Source of the DNA: Syntrophobacter sp. SbD2
GTDB taxonomy: Bacteria; Desulfobacterota; Syntrophobacteria; Syntrophobacterales; Syntrophobacteraceae
NCBI GenBank assembly: GCA_900290385.1
Contig: OMSV01000171.1
Location: 1-9,192, forward strand
Direction of reading: 5' to 3'
Length of the DNA stretch: 9,192 nucleotides
Positions 1 to 6,168 of the stretch are shown piece after piece. A program made the translations under genes and the position numbers. Below the pieces are notes generated by a model. It searched no databases and had not been told where the DNA came from. It was given only the letters and a program-made list of their open reading frames with translations. The number at the start of each line of letters is the position of its first letter. Position 1 is the stretch's first letter.

Positions 1-1
1 T

Positions 2-898
2 CGGATCGGCCCGGCCATTTTGAAATGGGGACATGCGGCCGATCCGTCTTCATCATGGGAACATCCCTGCCATTTCTTCGACGGAACGCCGGAGAGCGTT
101 CGCTGGATTTTTGCTCTCGACGTTTTGAACCACTGCTTCTGGCCCGATCCGGGCGAGCCTGTCTGGACTGCCATCTACAATGGTGAGCCTTACTCGGGAT
201 ACTGGGGTCTTGCCGCCAGTCTGAAGCGGGCCATGGAGCAGGGTTTCCCCATAACCGATCCTCATTTTCTGTCGGGTATCAGCGCAGGCGACCTGGCCTA
301 CATCTTTTCCGGCCCCGGCACGACGCCAATGTTTGAAGAGCGACTGAAAAACCTCCGGGAGGCTGGCTCGATAATTTTGTCGGAACTAGGGGGCGATATC
401 ATGTCCCTGTTCGATGCAGCATCAGGTTTGAGCGCCGTGCGGCTGGTCAGAGTGATTGTCTCTCTTTTTCCGAGCTTCCGGGATGAAGCCCTTTACAGAG
501 CTGAAAAAGTATATTTCTGGAAAAGAGCCCAGATTTTCGCCTTTGACGTTTTCACCGCGTTCGCCGGAAACAAATGGGGGAACTTCAACGACATCGGGCG
601 GCTTACCGCATTTGCCGACTACAAGCTTCCACAAGTGCTCCGAGAGCTTGGAATTATTTCATATCATCGAGGACTTGCGGCCAGGATTGACGCAATGGAA
701 CCTCTCCTGCACGGTTCCGAAGAGGAGGTCGAGATTCGGGCAATGACCTTATGGGCCGTCGAGGAACTGAAGAATGGTTTCCAGGAGCACGGGCAAAAGC
801 TTACGAGCACCCTGGTCGATAACTGGCTCTGGCGGTTGGGCCAGCTCGATGCATTTCGCAAACGCCCGTTCCACCGCTGCCGGACTATTTTTTACTAA
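2..898 (+). CDS. Queuosine 5'-phosphate N-glycosylase (Qng1 / DUF2419), 5'-truncated by window edge
   Basis: Family role (established): releases the queuine base from queuosine 5'-monophosphate so it can be reused for tRNA modification; cytosolic and soluble. The frame is open from base 2 with no stop, giving 298 visible codons. The human homologue has about 340 residues, so roughly 40 N-terminal residues probably lie before the window; the in-frame TTG at 20 is not a credible start. Numbering from that TTG, recognisable segments are NHCFWPDPG (37-45), PYSGYWGLAA (57-66), FPSFRDEALY (150-159), FWKRAQIFAFD (166-176), FADYKLPQVL (198-207), VEIRAMTLWAVE (237-248) and the C-terminal PFHRCRTIFY (283-292). 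All match my recollection of the eukaryotic Qng1/C9orf64 family. The FADYxLPQ segment probably carries the active-site aspartate (D200); that assignment is from memory. Termination signals follow at 934-1030. The family call is strong; substrate use in this organism is inferred. Confidence 0.88.
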   Translation, partial: RIGPAILKWGHAADPSSSWEHPCHFFDGTPESVRWIFALDVLNHCFWPDPGEPVWTAIYNGEPYSGYWGLAASLKRAMEQGFPITDPHFLSGISAGDLAYIFSGPGTTPMFEERLKNLREAGSIILSELGGDIMSLFDAASGLSAVRLVRVIVSLFPSFRDEALYRAEKVYFWKRAQIFAFDVFTAFAGNKWGNFNDIGRLTAFADYKLPQVLRELGIISYHRGLAARIDAMEPLLHGSEEEVEIRAMTLWAVEELKNGFQEHGQKLTSTLVDNWLWRLGQLDAFRKRPFHRCRTIFY

Positions 899-933
899 AA
901 GGCCTTCAAGGCAAGTTTGACAAATGAAAGGCC

Positions 934-990
934 ACCCGCCGCCGGCCCACCGCGACTGAAAGACGCAGTCCAATGTGGGCCGGCGCGGGT
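934..990. repeat. Long composite inverted repeat (hairpin)
   Basis: The left arm ACCCGC (934-939) plus GCCGGCCCAC (941-950) pairs perfectly with GTGGGCCGGC (975-984) plus GCGGGT (985-990), with a single bulged C at 940. This gives 16 base pairs. Inside the loop a second stem forms between GACTG (954-958) and CAGTC (966-970). There is no T-run directly after it; the T-run belongs to the next hairpin, 3 nt downstream. It starts 35 nt after the Qng1 stop codon, so it probably lies in that gene's 3' UTR. It could stabilise the mRNA end, help termination, or be a copy of a dispersed palindromic element; one copy cannot decide. Confidence 0.6.
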
Positions 991-993
991 TGT

Positions 994-1030
994 GCCGCGT
1001 AGCGCACTAATGTGCGCGTAGCGGCTTTTT
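994..1030 (+). terminator. Rho-independent terminator after the Qng1 gene
   Basis: The stem is GCCGC (994-998) with GCGGC (1021-1025), then a symmetric GTA/GTA internal loop, then GCGCAC (1002-1007) with GTGCGC (1012-1017) around a TAAT loop. TTTTT follows at 1026-1030. Orientation and position, about 95 nt past the Qng1 stop, fit transcription on the + strand. Confidence 0.7.
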
Positions 1031-1080
1031 ATAGGTTTCTTTGGGTTTGTTACTTTATTTATAGTCTATCTCAGCAGGTT

Positions 1081-1109
1081 AAACAAAAACGGTTCCGTCT
1101 GAAAACCGT
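1081..1109 (-). terminator. Probable - strand terminator downstream of the small unknown gene
   Basis: On the - strand ACGGTT (1109-1104) pairs with AACCGT (1094-1089) across a 9-nt loop, and TTTTGTTT follows (1088-1081). The 6-bp stem is modest. It lies about 155 nt past the stop of the gene at 1264-1521, facing the + strand terminator of the convergent Qng1 gene. Confidence 0.45.
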
Positions 1110-1263
1110 CTAACCAGCATCCAAGAACCGGGGGTTCTTCATACAGATATGATCGTGCGTTCAATTGCCGCCGGTTCCTTACAATTTTGGCAAGATTCGA
1201 CAGGACGTAAGAGCGGATACTTGTCTAACCCTTGCCCGGAATAGACAGAAAAAGCGCTCATTT

Positions 1264-1521
1264 TTACTTCATATCATCGTTGAGTCGAAGGGCGACCTTA
1301 TCCTCCAATTCAGCAAGAATCGCCCTCATCGCTTCGCTGGTTTTAATCGGGCCTGAATTGTTCCAGCCTCTAAACATAGCCTCCTTTTCCTTCTCCCTGA
1401 ACTGATCGACGCTTGAAGCGAACAATTGCCATATGATGAGTTTTTGCAGGATGTGACGCTCCGGAGCGGTAAGGTCCGTGTCCGTATCGAAAGATTTTCC
1501 ATCCCTTGTCGTAATTATCAT
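1264..1521 (-). CDS. Small protein of unknown function (85 aa)
   Basis: I do not recognise a family. The protein begins MIITTRDGKSFDTDTDLT, with two short strand-like stretches, then looks mostly helical: HILQKLIIWQLFASSVDQF (about 28-46), a charged REKEKEAMFRGWNN stretch, and a second helix-like segment SEAMRAILAELEDKVALRL (about 62-80). There is no signal peptide, long hydrophobic segment, cysteine cluster or obvious DNA-binding motif. Support for a real gene is the ATG at 1521 preceded by CTGAGG with a 9-nt spacer, plus a terminator-like hairpin downstream on the same strand. It is co-directional with nadC but lies 124 nt after it, so it may have its own transcript. The ribosome binding site sits in the 3' arm of a small hairpin (1531-1547). 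Confidence 0.6.
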   Translation of the reverse strand: MIITTRDGKSFDTDTDLTAPERHILQKLIIWQLFASSVDQFREKEKEAMFRGWNNSGPIKTSEAMRAILAELEDKVALRLNDDMK

Positions 1522-1547
1522 AACAACCGTCCTCAGATGAGCTGAGG
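1522..1547 (-). promoter_or_regulatory. Ribosome binding site inside a 6-bp hairpin
   Basis: On the - strand CCTCAG (1547-1542), loop CTCAT, CTGAGG (1536-1531), then ACGGTTGTT and the ATG at 1521. The GAGG core of the Shine-Dalgarno sequence is fully inside the 3' arm of a perfect stem. Such an arrangement can lower or gate translation initiation. That role is inference, and a 6-bp stem could be chance. Confidence 0.35.
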
Positions 1548-1581
1548 AATTGAGGAACTTAATCCCTGAATTGGAGCTTTT

Positions 1582-1608
1582 TCAATCCTGCCAATCCTGT
1601 CAAAATCT
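1582..1608. repeat. Short tandem 9-nt repeat (CAATCCTG units)
   Basis: CAATCCTG occurs at 1583-1590 and again at 1592-1599, period 9, followed by a degenerate third unit TCAAAATC (1600-1607). On the other strand this reads as ACAGGATTGGCAGGATTG. From memory, short runs of ACAGGATT-type units are common intergenic repeats in some deltaproteobacterial genomes. Here it lies between nadC and the small unknown gene. Confidence 0.4.
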
Positions 1609-1645
1609 CTGTATCTCTGAGGTGCACGATATTATGTGCGAAGTG

Positions 1646-2482
1646 TCAGACGGAAAACTCCATCGTTAGATCGATGGCCCTTGCTGAGTGGGTAAGAGCG
1701 CCGCAGCTCACGAAATCGACCCCGGTTTCGGCAATGGCACGCACTGTTTCGAGCCTGACGCCCCCGGAGGCCTCCAGAACGACGCGGCCTTTGCCTATCA
1801 CTACGGCCTCCCTCAGCATATCCAGCGTAAAATTGTCGAGAAGCACTATGTCGGCCCCGGCGGCGACGGCCTCGTGGACTTGTCGGATGCTTTCCACTTC
1901 GATTTCGATGCGCAGGGTATGGGGAGCGCTTTCGCGCGCGCGGCAGACCGCTTCCTTTATGCTTCCCGCTACCGCAATATGATTGTCCTTGATCAGAATG
2001 CCGTCAGCCAGACCGAAGCGGTGATTCCTGCCGCCTCCGTGCCGTACGGCTTCCTTTTCCAGGATTCGCCACAAGGGGGTTGTTTTACGTGTATCGAGCA
2101 GTTGGCATCCGGTCCCCGCGACGGCCTGCGACATTTTGCGTGTCAAAGTGGCGATCCCGCTCAGCCGCTGTGCGAAATTGAGGGCCGTCCGCTCGCCTGT
2201 CAAAAGGGCCCGCGCCCTTCCCTCTATCCTGAATACGGCAACATCAGGCTCGATCTGGTCCCCATCGGCGAATAGGCATTTTATCCTGATTTCAGTGTCG
2301 AGAAGTTCGAAAATCCTTCGAAATGGCCTGGAGCCGGACAAAATGAAGGGTTCGCGTCCAAAGACAACGGCGCTTGCTTCCAGACCGGGAGGGATAATTG
2401 AGAGCGTCGTTGCATCCCCGCTCCCGATGTCTTCGAGAAGAGCGAGCCGGAACAGTTCATCCGTAACCATCGTTGCCGTCAT
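1646..2482 (-). CDS. nadC: Nicotinate-nucleotide pyrophosphorylase (quinolinate phosphoribosyltransferase), carboxylating
   Basis: Converts quinolinate and PRPP to nicotinate mononucleotide, CO2 and pyrophosphate, the committing step of de novo NAD synthesis in the cytosol. At 278 residues it has the usual NadC length. The N-terminal domain includes LLEDIGSGDATT (15-26). The catalytic barrel shows GERTALNFAQRLSGIAT (96-112), LLDTRKTTP (128-136), the glycine-rich RHGGGRNHRFGL (147-158), ILIKDNHI (162-169), IEVES (194-198), LLDNF (214-218), EASGG (237-241) and the phosphate-binding VDFVSCGALTHS (255-266). Arg and Lys residues of the DTRKT, RHGGGRNHR and KDNH segments are the known quinolinate/PRPP ligands of the family. 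The start at 2482 overlaps the valS stop as ATGA, suggesting translational coupling; a second in-frame ATG at 2470 is possible. nadA and nadB are not in the window. Confidence 0.96.
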   Translation of the reverse strand: MTATMVTDELFRLALLEDIGSGDATTLSIIPPGLEASAVVFGREPFILSGSRPFRRIFELLDTEIRIKCLFADGDQIEPDVAVFRIEGRARALLTGERTALNFAQRLSGIATLTRKMSQAVAGTGCQLLDTRKTTPLWRILEKEAVRHGGGRNHRFGLADGILIKDNHIAVAGSIKEAVCRARESAPHTLRIEIEVESIRQVHEAVAAGADIVLLDNFTLDMLREAVVIGKGRVVLEASGGVRLETVRAIAETGVDFVSCGALTHSARAIDLTMEFSV

Positions 2483-5154
2483 TGCGGCTGGCTTTCCCGC
2501 AGTCCGTTCATGATTTCGAGTCTGCGGTTCAATTTTTCCATCTTCTCGGCGAGCCGCGCGTTCTTCTCGCGTTCCTTTTCGATGACCTCAGCGGGGGCTT
2601 TCTGGAGAAAATCATCGTTTGACAGCTTCCTGTGGGTCAGACCGAACTCTTTCTCCAGTTTGGAAAGCTCCTTTTGGAGCCGGTTCGATTCGCTCTCGAA
2701 ATCCAGAATGTCCTTGAGCACTACGAAAACTTCCATGTTCCCGACCAGCGCCCCTGCGGCGTACCTGGGCTTACTCATCTCGCCTGTCCGGGCGGCAGTA
2801 AGCCTGGAGACCTTTGCCAGACCGGCAATGGTGCGCTCGTGCTCTATAAGAAGATCGAGTTCCGAGCCCTGCTCGCAAAGGCACACCACCTCCACCTTGA
2901 GCGCCGGAGAGACGTTCATCTCGCCGCGGATATTGCGAATTGCGACTATGACCGCCATAAGCGTTTCCATCTGCTCTTCGGCTTCGGGGTCGATCCTGTG
3001 GGCCTGGGCCTCCGGGAAGGCCTCTTTCATGATGCTCACACCGGATGTGTGAGGCAATTTGTGCCATATTTCTTCGGTTATGAACGGCATCACGGGATGC
3101 AGAAGCACCAGGACTTTTTCGAGGACCGTGGCGGCAACAGACCTTGCCTGTGCGCCAGCCTCCCCGTCCTCGCCGTAGAAATCGGGCTTGACGATTTCCA
3201 GGTACCAGTCGCAGTACTCGTGCCACAGGAACTGATAGAGTACCTGAGCGTACTGATTGAAATAATAGGAGTCCAAAGACTCAGAGGCTTCTGCGGCAAC
3301 CCTTTGAAGGCGGCTCAGAATCCAGCGATTGGCAAGCGCTGGCGGCTTTTCCGGCATTTCGACCTGCCCCTTGAACTCTTCGAGGTTCATCAGAACAAGC
3401 CGCGCGGCGTTCCATATCTTGTTTACAAAATGCTTGTATCCCTCGACGCGCTCCTCTGAAAGCTTGACATCCCTCCCCTGGACCGCGAATGCCGTAAGGG
3501 CGAACCGCAGGGCGTCCGTCCCGTATTTGTCCATCATGAGAAGGGGGTCGATAACGTTTCCCCTGGATTTGCTCATTTTATGCCCCTCGGCATCCCGAAC
3601 AAGGGCATGCACATAGACTTCACGGAATGGGACTTCACCCATGAACTCGAGTCCCATCATCATCATTCGGGCCACCCAGAAAAACAGAATGTCGAATGCC
3701 GTAACCAGAACGGAAGTGGGGTAGAATTTTTCAAGCTCCAACGTATTTTGCGGCCATCCTAAGGTCGAAAAAGGCCACAGCCCGGAGCTGAACCATGTAT
3801 CCAGAACGTCGGGATCCTGTTCAACGGGGGCGCCGGGGCAATTTGGGCATTCCAGGGGAGCTTCCATGGAGACGATAACATCACCGCAGTTCTGACAATA
3901 CCACGCCGGGATTCGGTGTCCCCACCAAATCTGGCGGCTTATGCACCAGTCCTCGAGGTTTTCGAGCCAGTTGAAGTAATCTTTTTCCCATTTGGGCGGG
4001 ACGATTTTGGTTTTACTCTGTTTGACCGCGTTGACGGCAGCTTCGGCAATAGGTTTAGTCGCAACGAACCACTGAAGCGAAAGCATCGGCTCAACCACAT
4101 TATGGCATCGGTAGCAGTGCCCGACCCGGTGAGCGTAGGCTTCAGTTTTTACAAGATGGCCGGCTTCTTCAAGGTCTTTTAGAATTAGTCTGCGGCAGGC
4201 AAACCGGTCCATCCCGACGTAGCGGCCTGTCTGTTCGGTCATGGTCCCGCGATCGTCTATGACCTGCACCAGCTGGAGGCCGTGCTTTACGGACAGCTCG
4301 AAATCGTTGAAATCGTGCGCTGGAGTGACCTTGAGAGCCCCTGTGCCGAACTCGCGCTCGACATAGGAATCTCCGATTACCGGGATGTTGCGGCCCACTA
4401 TCGGCAAGACCACCTTTTGTCCGATAAGGGCCTTGTATCTGTGGTCCTGCGGGTTTACGGCGACAGCCGTATCGCCCAGCATCGTTTCCGGCCTGGTGGT
4501 GGCCACTACCAATGCCCCCTTTCCGCTCACCAGGGGATAACGAATGTAGTAGAGAGAGCCGCCCAGTTCCTCCCCCTCGACTTCGATATTGGCCAGAGCG
4601 GTCATGCAGCGCGGGCACCAGTTGATCATGCGTTTGCCGCGATAGATAAGGCCCTTATTATATAGCGATACGAAAACCTGGCGCACAGCCCGAGAAGGGC
4701 CCTCGTCCATGGTAAACCGCTCGCGTGACCAGTCGCAGGATGCCCCGAGCCGCTTCAACTGATTTATTATAATTCCGCCGTAATTTGCCCTCCATTCCCA
4801 TACGCGCTGCACAAAGGCTTCACGGCCAATCGAGTGCCTTGTGAGACCTTCAGCCCCAAGTTTCCTCTCGACCACATTCTGAGTGGCGATTCCGGCGTGA
4901 TCGGTCCCCGGCACCCACAGCACCTCGAAGCCTTTGAGCCTTTTATACCGGCAGAGGATGTCCTGGAGAGTGTTATTGAGAGCATGCCCCATGTGGAGCT
5001 GGCCCGTTACGTTCGGAGGAGGGATGACTATGGAATAAGGCGGTTTACGACTGGTCTCGTCTGCGCGGAAAAAATTTCTTTCCTCCCAATACCTGTACCA
5101 ATGCGCTTCGACTTCGGTAAATTCATATCCTTTAGGCAGAGCGCCCTGGCTCAT
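2479..5154 (-). CDS. valS: Valyl-tRNA synthetase
   Basis: Class I synthetase that charges tRNA-Val in the cytosol and edits misactivated threonine. From the ATG at 5154 it has 891 residues, normal for bacterial ValRS. Landmarks: PPPNVTGQLHMGHALN with the HIGH-type signature HMGH (54-57), TDHAGIATQ (84-92), editing-domain TTRPETMLGDTAVAV (219-233), WCISRQIWWGHRIPAWYC (403-420), DVLDTWFSSGLWPFSTLGWP (449-468), KMSKS (526-530), a tRNA-binding helical domain, and a charged C-terminal coiled coil (about 817-886). Cysteine pairs at 180/183, 347/350, 420/423 and 436/439 look like zinc knuckles. An in-frame start at 5205 was rejected because it lies inside the upstream gene and adds a basic, non-conserved 17-residue tail. 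The 5154 start has AGGGGA about 9 nt upstream and gives the family-like MSQGALPKGYEF. It is the middle gene of the unit, 16 nt after the acidic protein gene. Confidence 0.97.
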   Translation of the reverse strand: MSQGALPKGYEFTEVEAHWYRYWEERNFFRADETSRKPPYSIVIPPPNVTGQLHMGHALNNTLQDILCRYKRLKGFEVLWVPGTDHAGIATQNVVERKLGAEGLTRHSIGREAFVQRVWEWRANYGGIIINQLKRLGASCDWSRERFTMDEGPSRAVRQVFVSLYNKGLIYRGKRMINWCPRCMTALANIEVEGEELGGSLYYIRYPLVSGKGALVVATTRPETMLGDTAVAVNPQDHRYKALIGQKVVLPIVGRNIPVIGDSYVEREFGTGALKVTPAHDFNDFELSVKHGLQLVQVIDDRGTMTEQTGRYVGMDRFACRRLILKDLEEAGHLVKTEAYAHRVGHCYRCHNVVEPMLSLQWFVATKPIAEAAVNAVKQSKTKIVPPKWEKDYFNWLENLEDWCISRQIWWGHRIPAWYCQNCGDVIVSMEAPLECPNCPGAPVEQDPDVLDTWFSSGLWPFSTLGWPQNTLELEKFYPTSVLVTAFDILFFWVARMMMMGLEFMGEVPFREVYVHALVRDAEGHKMSKSRGNVIDPLLMMDKYGTDALRFALTAFAVQGRDVKLSEERVEGYKHFVNKIWNAARLVLMNLEEFKGQVEMPEKPPALANRWILSRLQRVAAEASESLDSYYFNQYAQVLYQFLWHEYCDWYLEIVKPDFYGEDGEAGAQARSVAATVLEKVLVLLHPVMPFITEEIWHKLPHTSGVSIMKEAFPEAQAHRIDPEAEEQMETLMAVIVAIRNIRGEMNVSPALKVEVVCLCEQGSELDLLIEHERTIAGLAKVSRLTAARTGEMSKPRYAAGALVGNMEVFVVLKDILDFESESNRLQKELSKLEKEFGLTHRKLSNDDFLQKAPAEVIEKEREKNARLAEKMEKLNRRLEIMNGLRESQPQ

Positions 5155-5170
5155 AAAATTGATTCCCCTG

Positions 5171-5773
5171 CTAAAGCTCTTTCTTAAGCTTCTGCACTTC
5201 CTCATTAATTATCGACCTGACCAGGTCAGGCAAACTTGATTCCACGATGGCCTGGATATGTTGCTGCAAACGGGACTCGAGTCGGCCTATAAGCTCTTCA
5301 GCCACTTGTGAAAGGTCGGGAGCAGGCGCAATGGGAACACTCACGGGAGCGGCCGCTTTCGATGCTGCCGGCTTGAATGATTCATCTCCATTTGCAGTCT
5401 TATCCATGAACTCGTCCAGAAACGATTCCTTGTCTTCGAAAACCTGTGGTTCGGCTCTCTCCTTGGCTTTTTTTCCGGGCCGTCTGGATGGAACGGGCTC
5501 GAAAAGCTTCTCATCCTCTTCGGCTTCATCGCCAAATGCTTCGAGCAGGTCTTGCCCGCTGGAACTTTGCCTTTGAGCCTGTTCGTTCATGAAAGGCCGC
5601 GCGGTCTTTTGCGCGAGATTTTCCGGTTCAAGTTCGAGGTCCGGATCCAACTTAAAGAGATCAACGTCCAGGTCCTCATCTTCGTCTATGAATCCTGACG
5701 GCATCTCGATGATGTCATCGAGATCGATTATATCATCGTCCGGACCCTCACGCGCCATATCGAGGTCTTTCAT
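5171..5773 (-). CDS. Acidic protein with PopZ-like C-terminal helix, unknown function (200 aa)
   Basis: I do not recognise a named family with confidence. About the first 55 residues are extremely acidic and low-complexity (DDDIIDLDDIIE, DEDEDLDVDLFKLDPDLELE). The middle is a charged, probably disordered linker with a basic patch SRRPGKKAKER near 97-107 and an Ala/Pro run (about 136-151). The last 50 residues look helical and end LPDLVRSIINEEVQKLKKEL. This tail resembles the C-terminal motif of PopZ/DUF2497 proteins and of some deltaproteobacterial response-regulator tails, where such helices mediate self-assembly; the acidic-linker-plus-helix layout is also PopZ-like. No signal peptide or membrane segment is visible. 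The ATG at 5773 has only a distant AAAGG, 12 nt upstream; Met6 (5758) is an alternative start. It is first in the unit with valS and nadC. Confidence 0.8.
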   Translation of the reverse strand: MKDLDMAREGPDDDIIDLDDIIEMPSGFIDEDEDLDVDLFKLDPDLELEPENLAQKTARPFMNEQAQRQSSSGQDLLEAFGDEAEEDEKLFEPVPSRRPGKKAKERAEPQVFEDKESFLDEFMDKTANGDESFKPAASKAAAPVSVPIAPAPDLSQVAEELIGRLESRLQQHIQAIVESSLPDLVRSIINEEVQKLKKEL

Positions 5774-5898
5774 CGGATTAGGTTACCTTTCATAGGGACT
5801 TGATCGTTTCTGTCTTTTCATCATCGCCTCATAGCCTCTCAACCAGGCATTCCCGCCCGTTGGAATGGGAAAACATCTAAGGCCCAGGAGCAAACTAA

Positions 5899-5928
5899 CC
5901 GATACCACGCATGAAATTGCCCTGTCAA
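5899..5928 (-). promoter_or_regulatory. Weak sigma70-type promoter candidate for the valS unit
   Basis: On the - strand a consensus TTGACA (5928-5923) is followed after 18 nt by TATCGG (5904-5899). The -35 box is perfect but the -10 box matches TATAAT at only three positions. Initiation here would leave a leader of roughly 120 nt before the acidic protein gene. Confidence 0.25.
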
Positions 5929-6102
5929 GGTTTAGCGTGTCTGCGCGGATACCGGATACGGCCGCAAAGTTACCCCATGATCTCGACAGCCAGCCCGCCG
6001 GCGAGGCTGTAACCCGCGTCCGGGAAGACAAAGGGGCAACGGGTCGGCATCCCCTTTATAACTGCTGGATTTAGCTTTGTATTACCGTATCAAAACTTCC
6101 GC

Positions 6103-6111
6103 TGTGGATAA
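6103..6111 (-). promoter_or_regulatory. Exact DnaA-box consensus 9-mer
   Basis: The - strand reads TTATCCACA, the strongest known DnaA-box sequence. It lies in a non-coding gap. It is single, with no cluster or AT-rich unwinding element around it, so an origin is not supported. Chance occurrence in a window this size is not negligible. Confidence 0.25.
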
Positions 6112-6168
6112 TAACCATTCGCAGAGTTTTTGTCATTAATGTGGTGAACCCTTTCGGGGGCCAAGCTT

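Larger units (their letters stand above)
899..1263. other. Convergent intergenic region, no gene seen
   Basis: This 365-nt gap lies between the 3' ends of the Qng1 gene (+) and the small unknown gene (-). It holds a composite hairpin (934-990), a terminator reading + (994-1030), a terminator-like hairpin reading - (1081-1109), and a further 7-bp perfect stem (AAGAACC 1123-1129 with GGTTCTT 1133-1139, 3-nt loop) that has no T-run on either side. An open frame at 1165-1356 (+) has no recognisable domain and runs into the opposite-strand gene. I see no RNA gene. Confidence 0.6.
5774..6168. other. Intergenic region between the TrmO-like gene and the valS unit
   Basis: No convincing gene lies in these 395 nt. 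A - strand frame from a TTG at 6031 to 5783 encodes 82 residues with one short hydrophobic stretch but has no ribosome binding site. A + strand frame at 5865-6074 also lacks one. The region carries a weak sigma70-like promoter candidate (5899-5928, -), an inverted repeat AAAGGGG (6030-6036) with CCCCTTT (6051-6057) around 14 nt, and a DnaA-box-like 9-mer at 6103-6111. I see no clear terminator for the TrmO-like gene. Confidence 0.5.

Noticed and set aside
1123..1139. Perfect 7-bp hairpin AAGAACC-GGG-GGTTCTT as a terminator
   Set aside because: No T-run follows on either strand; kept only as part of the intergenic description.
1165..1356. 63-residue + strand open frame
   Set aside because: Overlaps the better-supported - strand gene at 1264-1521, crosses into its antisense, and has no ribosome binding site or domain.
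1575..1603. TTGACA on the - strand within the CAATCCTG repeat as a promoter for the small gene
   Set aside because: No acceptable -10 box at 16-18 nt spacing (AAAAGC, AAAGCT or AAGCTC); the TTGACA comes from the repeat sequence itself.
1688..2275. Long + strand open frame antisense to nadC
   Set aside because: NadC on the other strand has full motif support; long antisense frames are expected in GC-rich coding DNA.
2632..3459. 275-codon + strand open frame antisense to valS
   Set aside because: Lies entirely within the conserved valS coding region and shows no family motifs.
5155..5205. Upstream in-frame start of valS adding 17 residues
   Set aside because: It lies inside the 3' end of the acidic protein gene, adds a basic non-family tail, and the ATG at 5154 has a good AGGGGA ribosome binding site.
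5991..6009. CAGCC/GGCTG stem with CGCCGGCG loop as an operator
   Set aside because: Only 5 bp, no repeated half-sites nearby, and typical of what GC-rich sequence gives by chance.
5783..6031. 82-residue - strand open frame just before the acidic gene
   Set aside because: TTG start without a ribosome binding site, no recognisable domain, odd composition. Its end close to 5773 is suggestive but not enough.
5865..6074. 69-residue + strand open frame in the same gap
   Set aside because: No ribosome binding site and no recognisable protein features.
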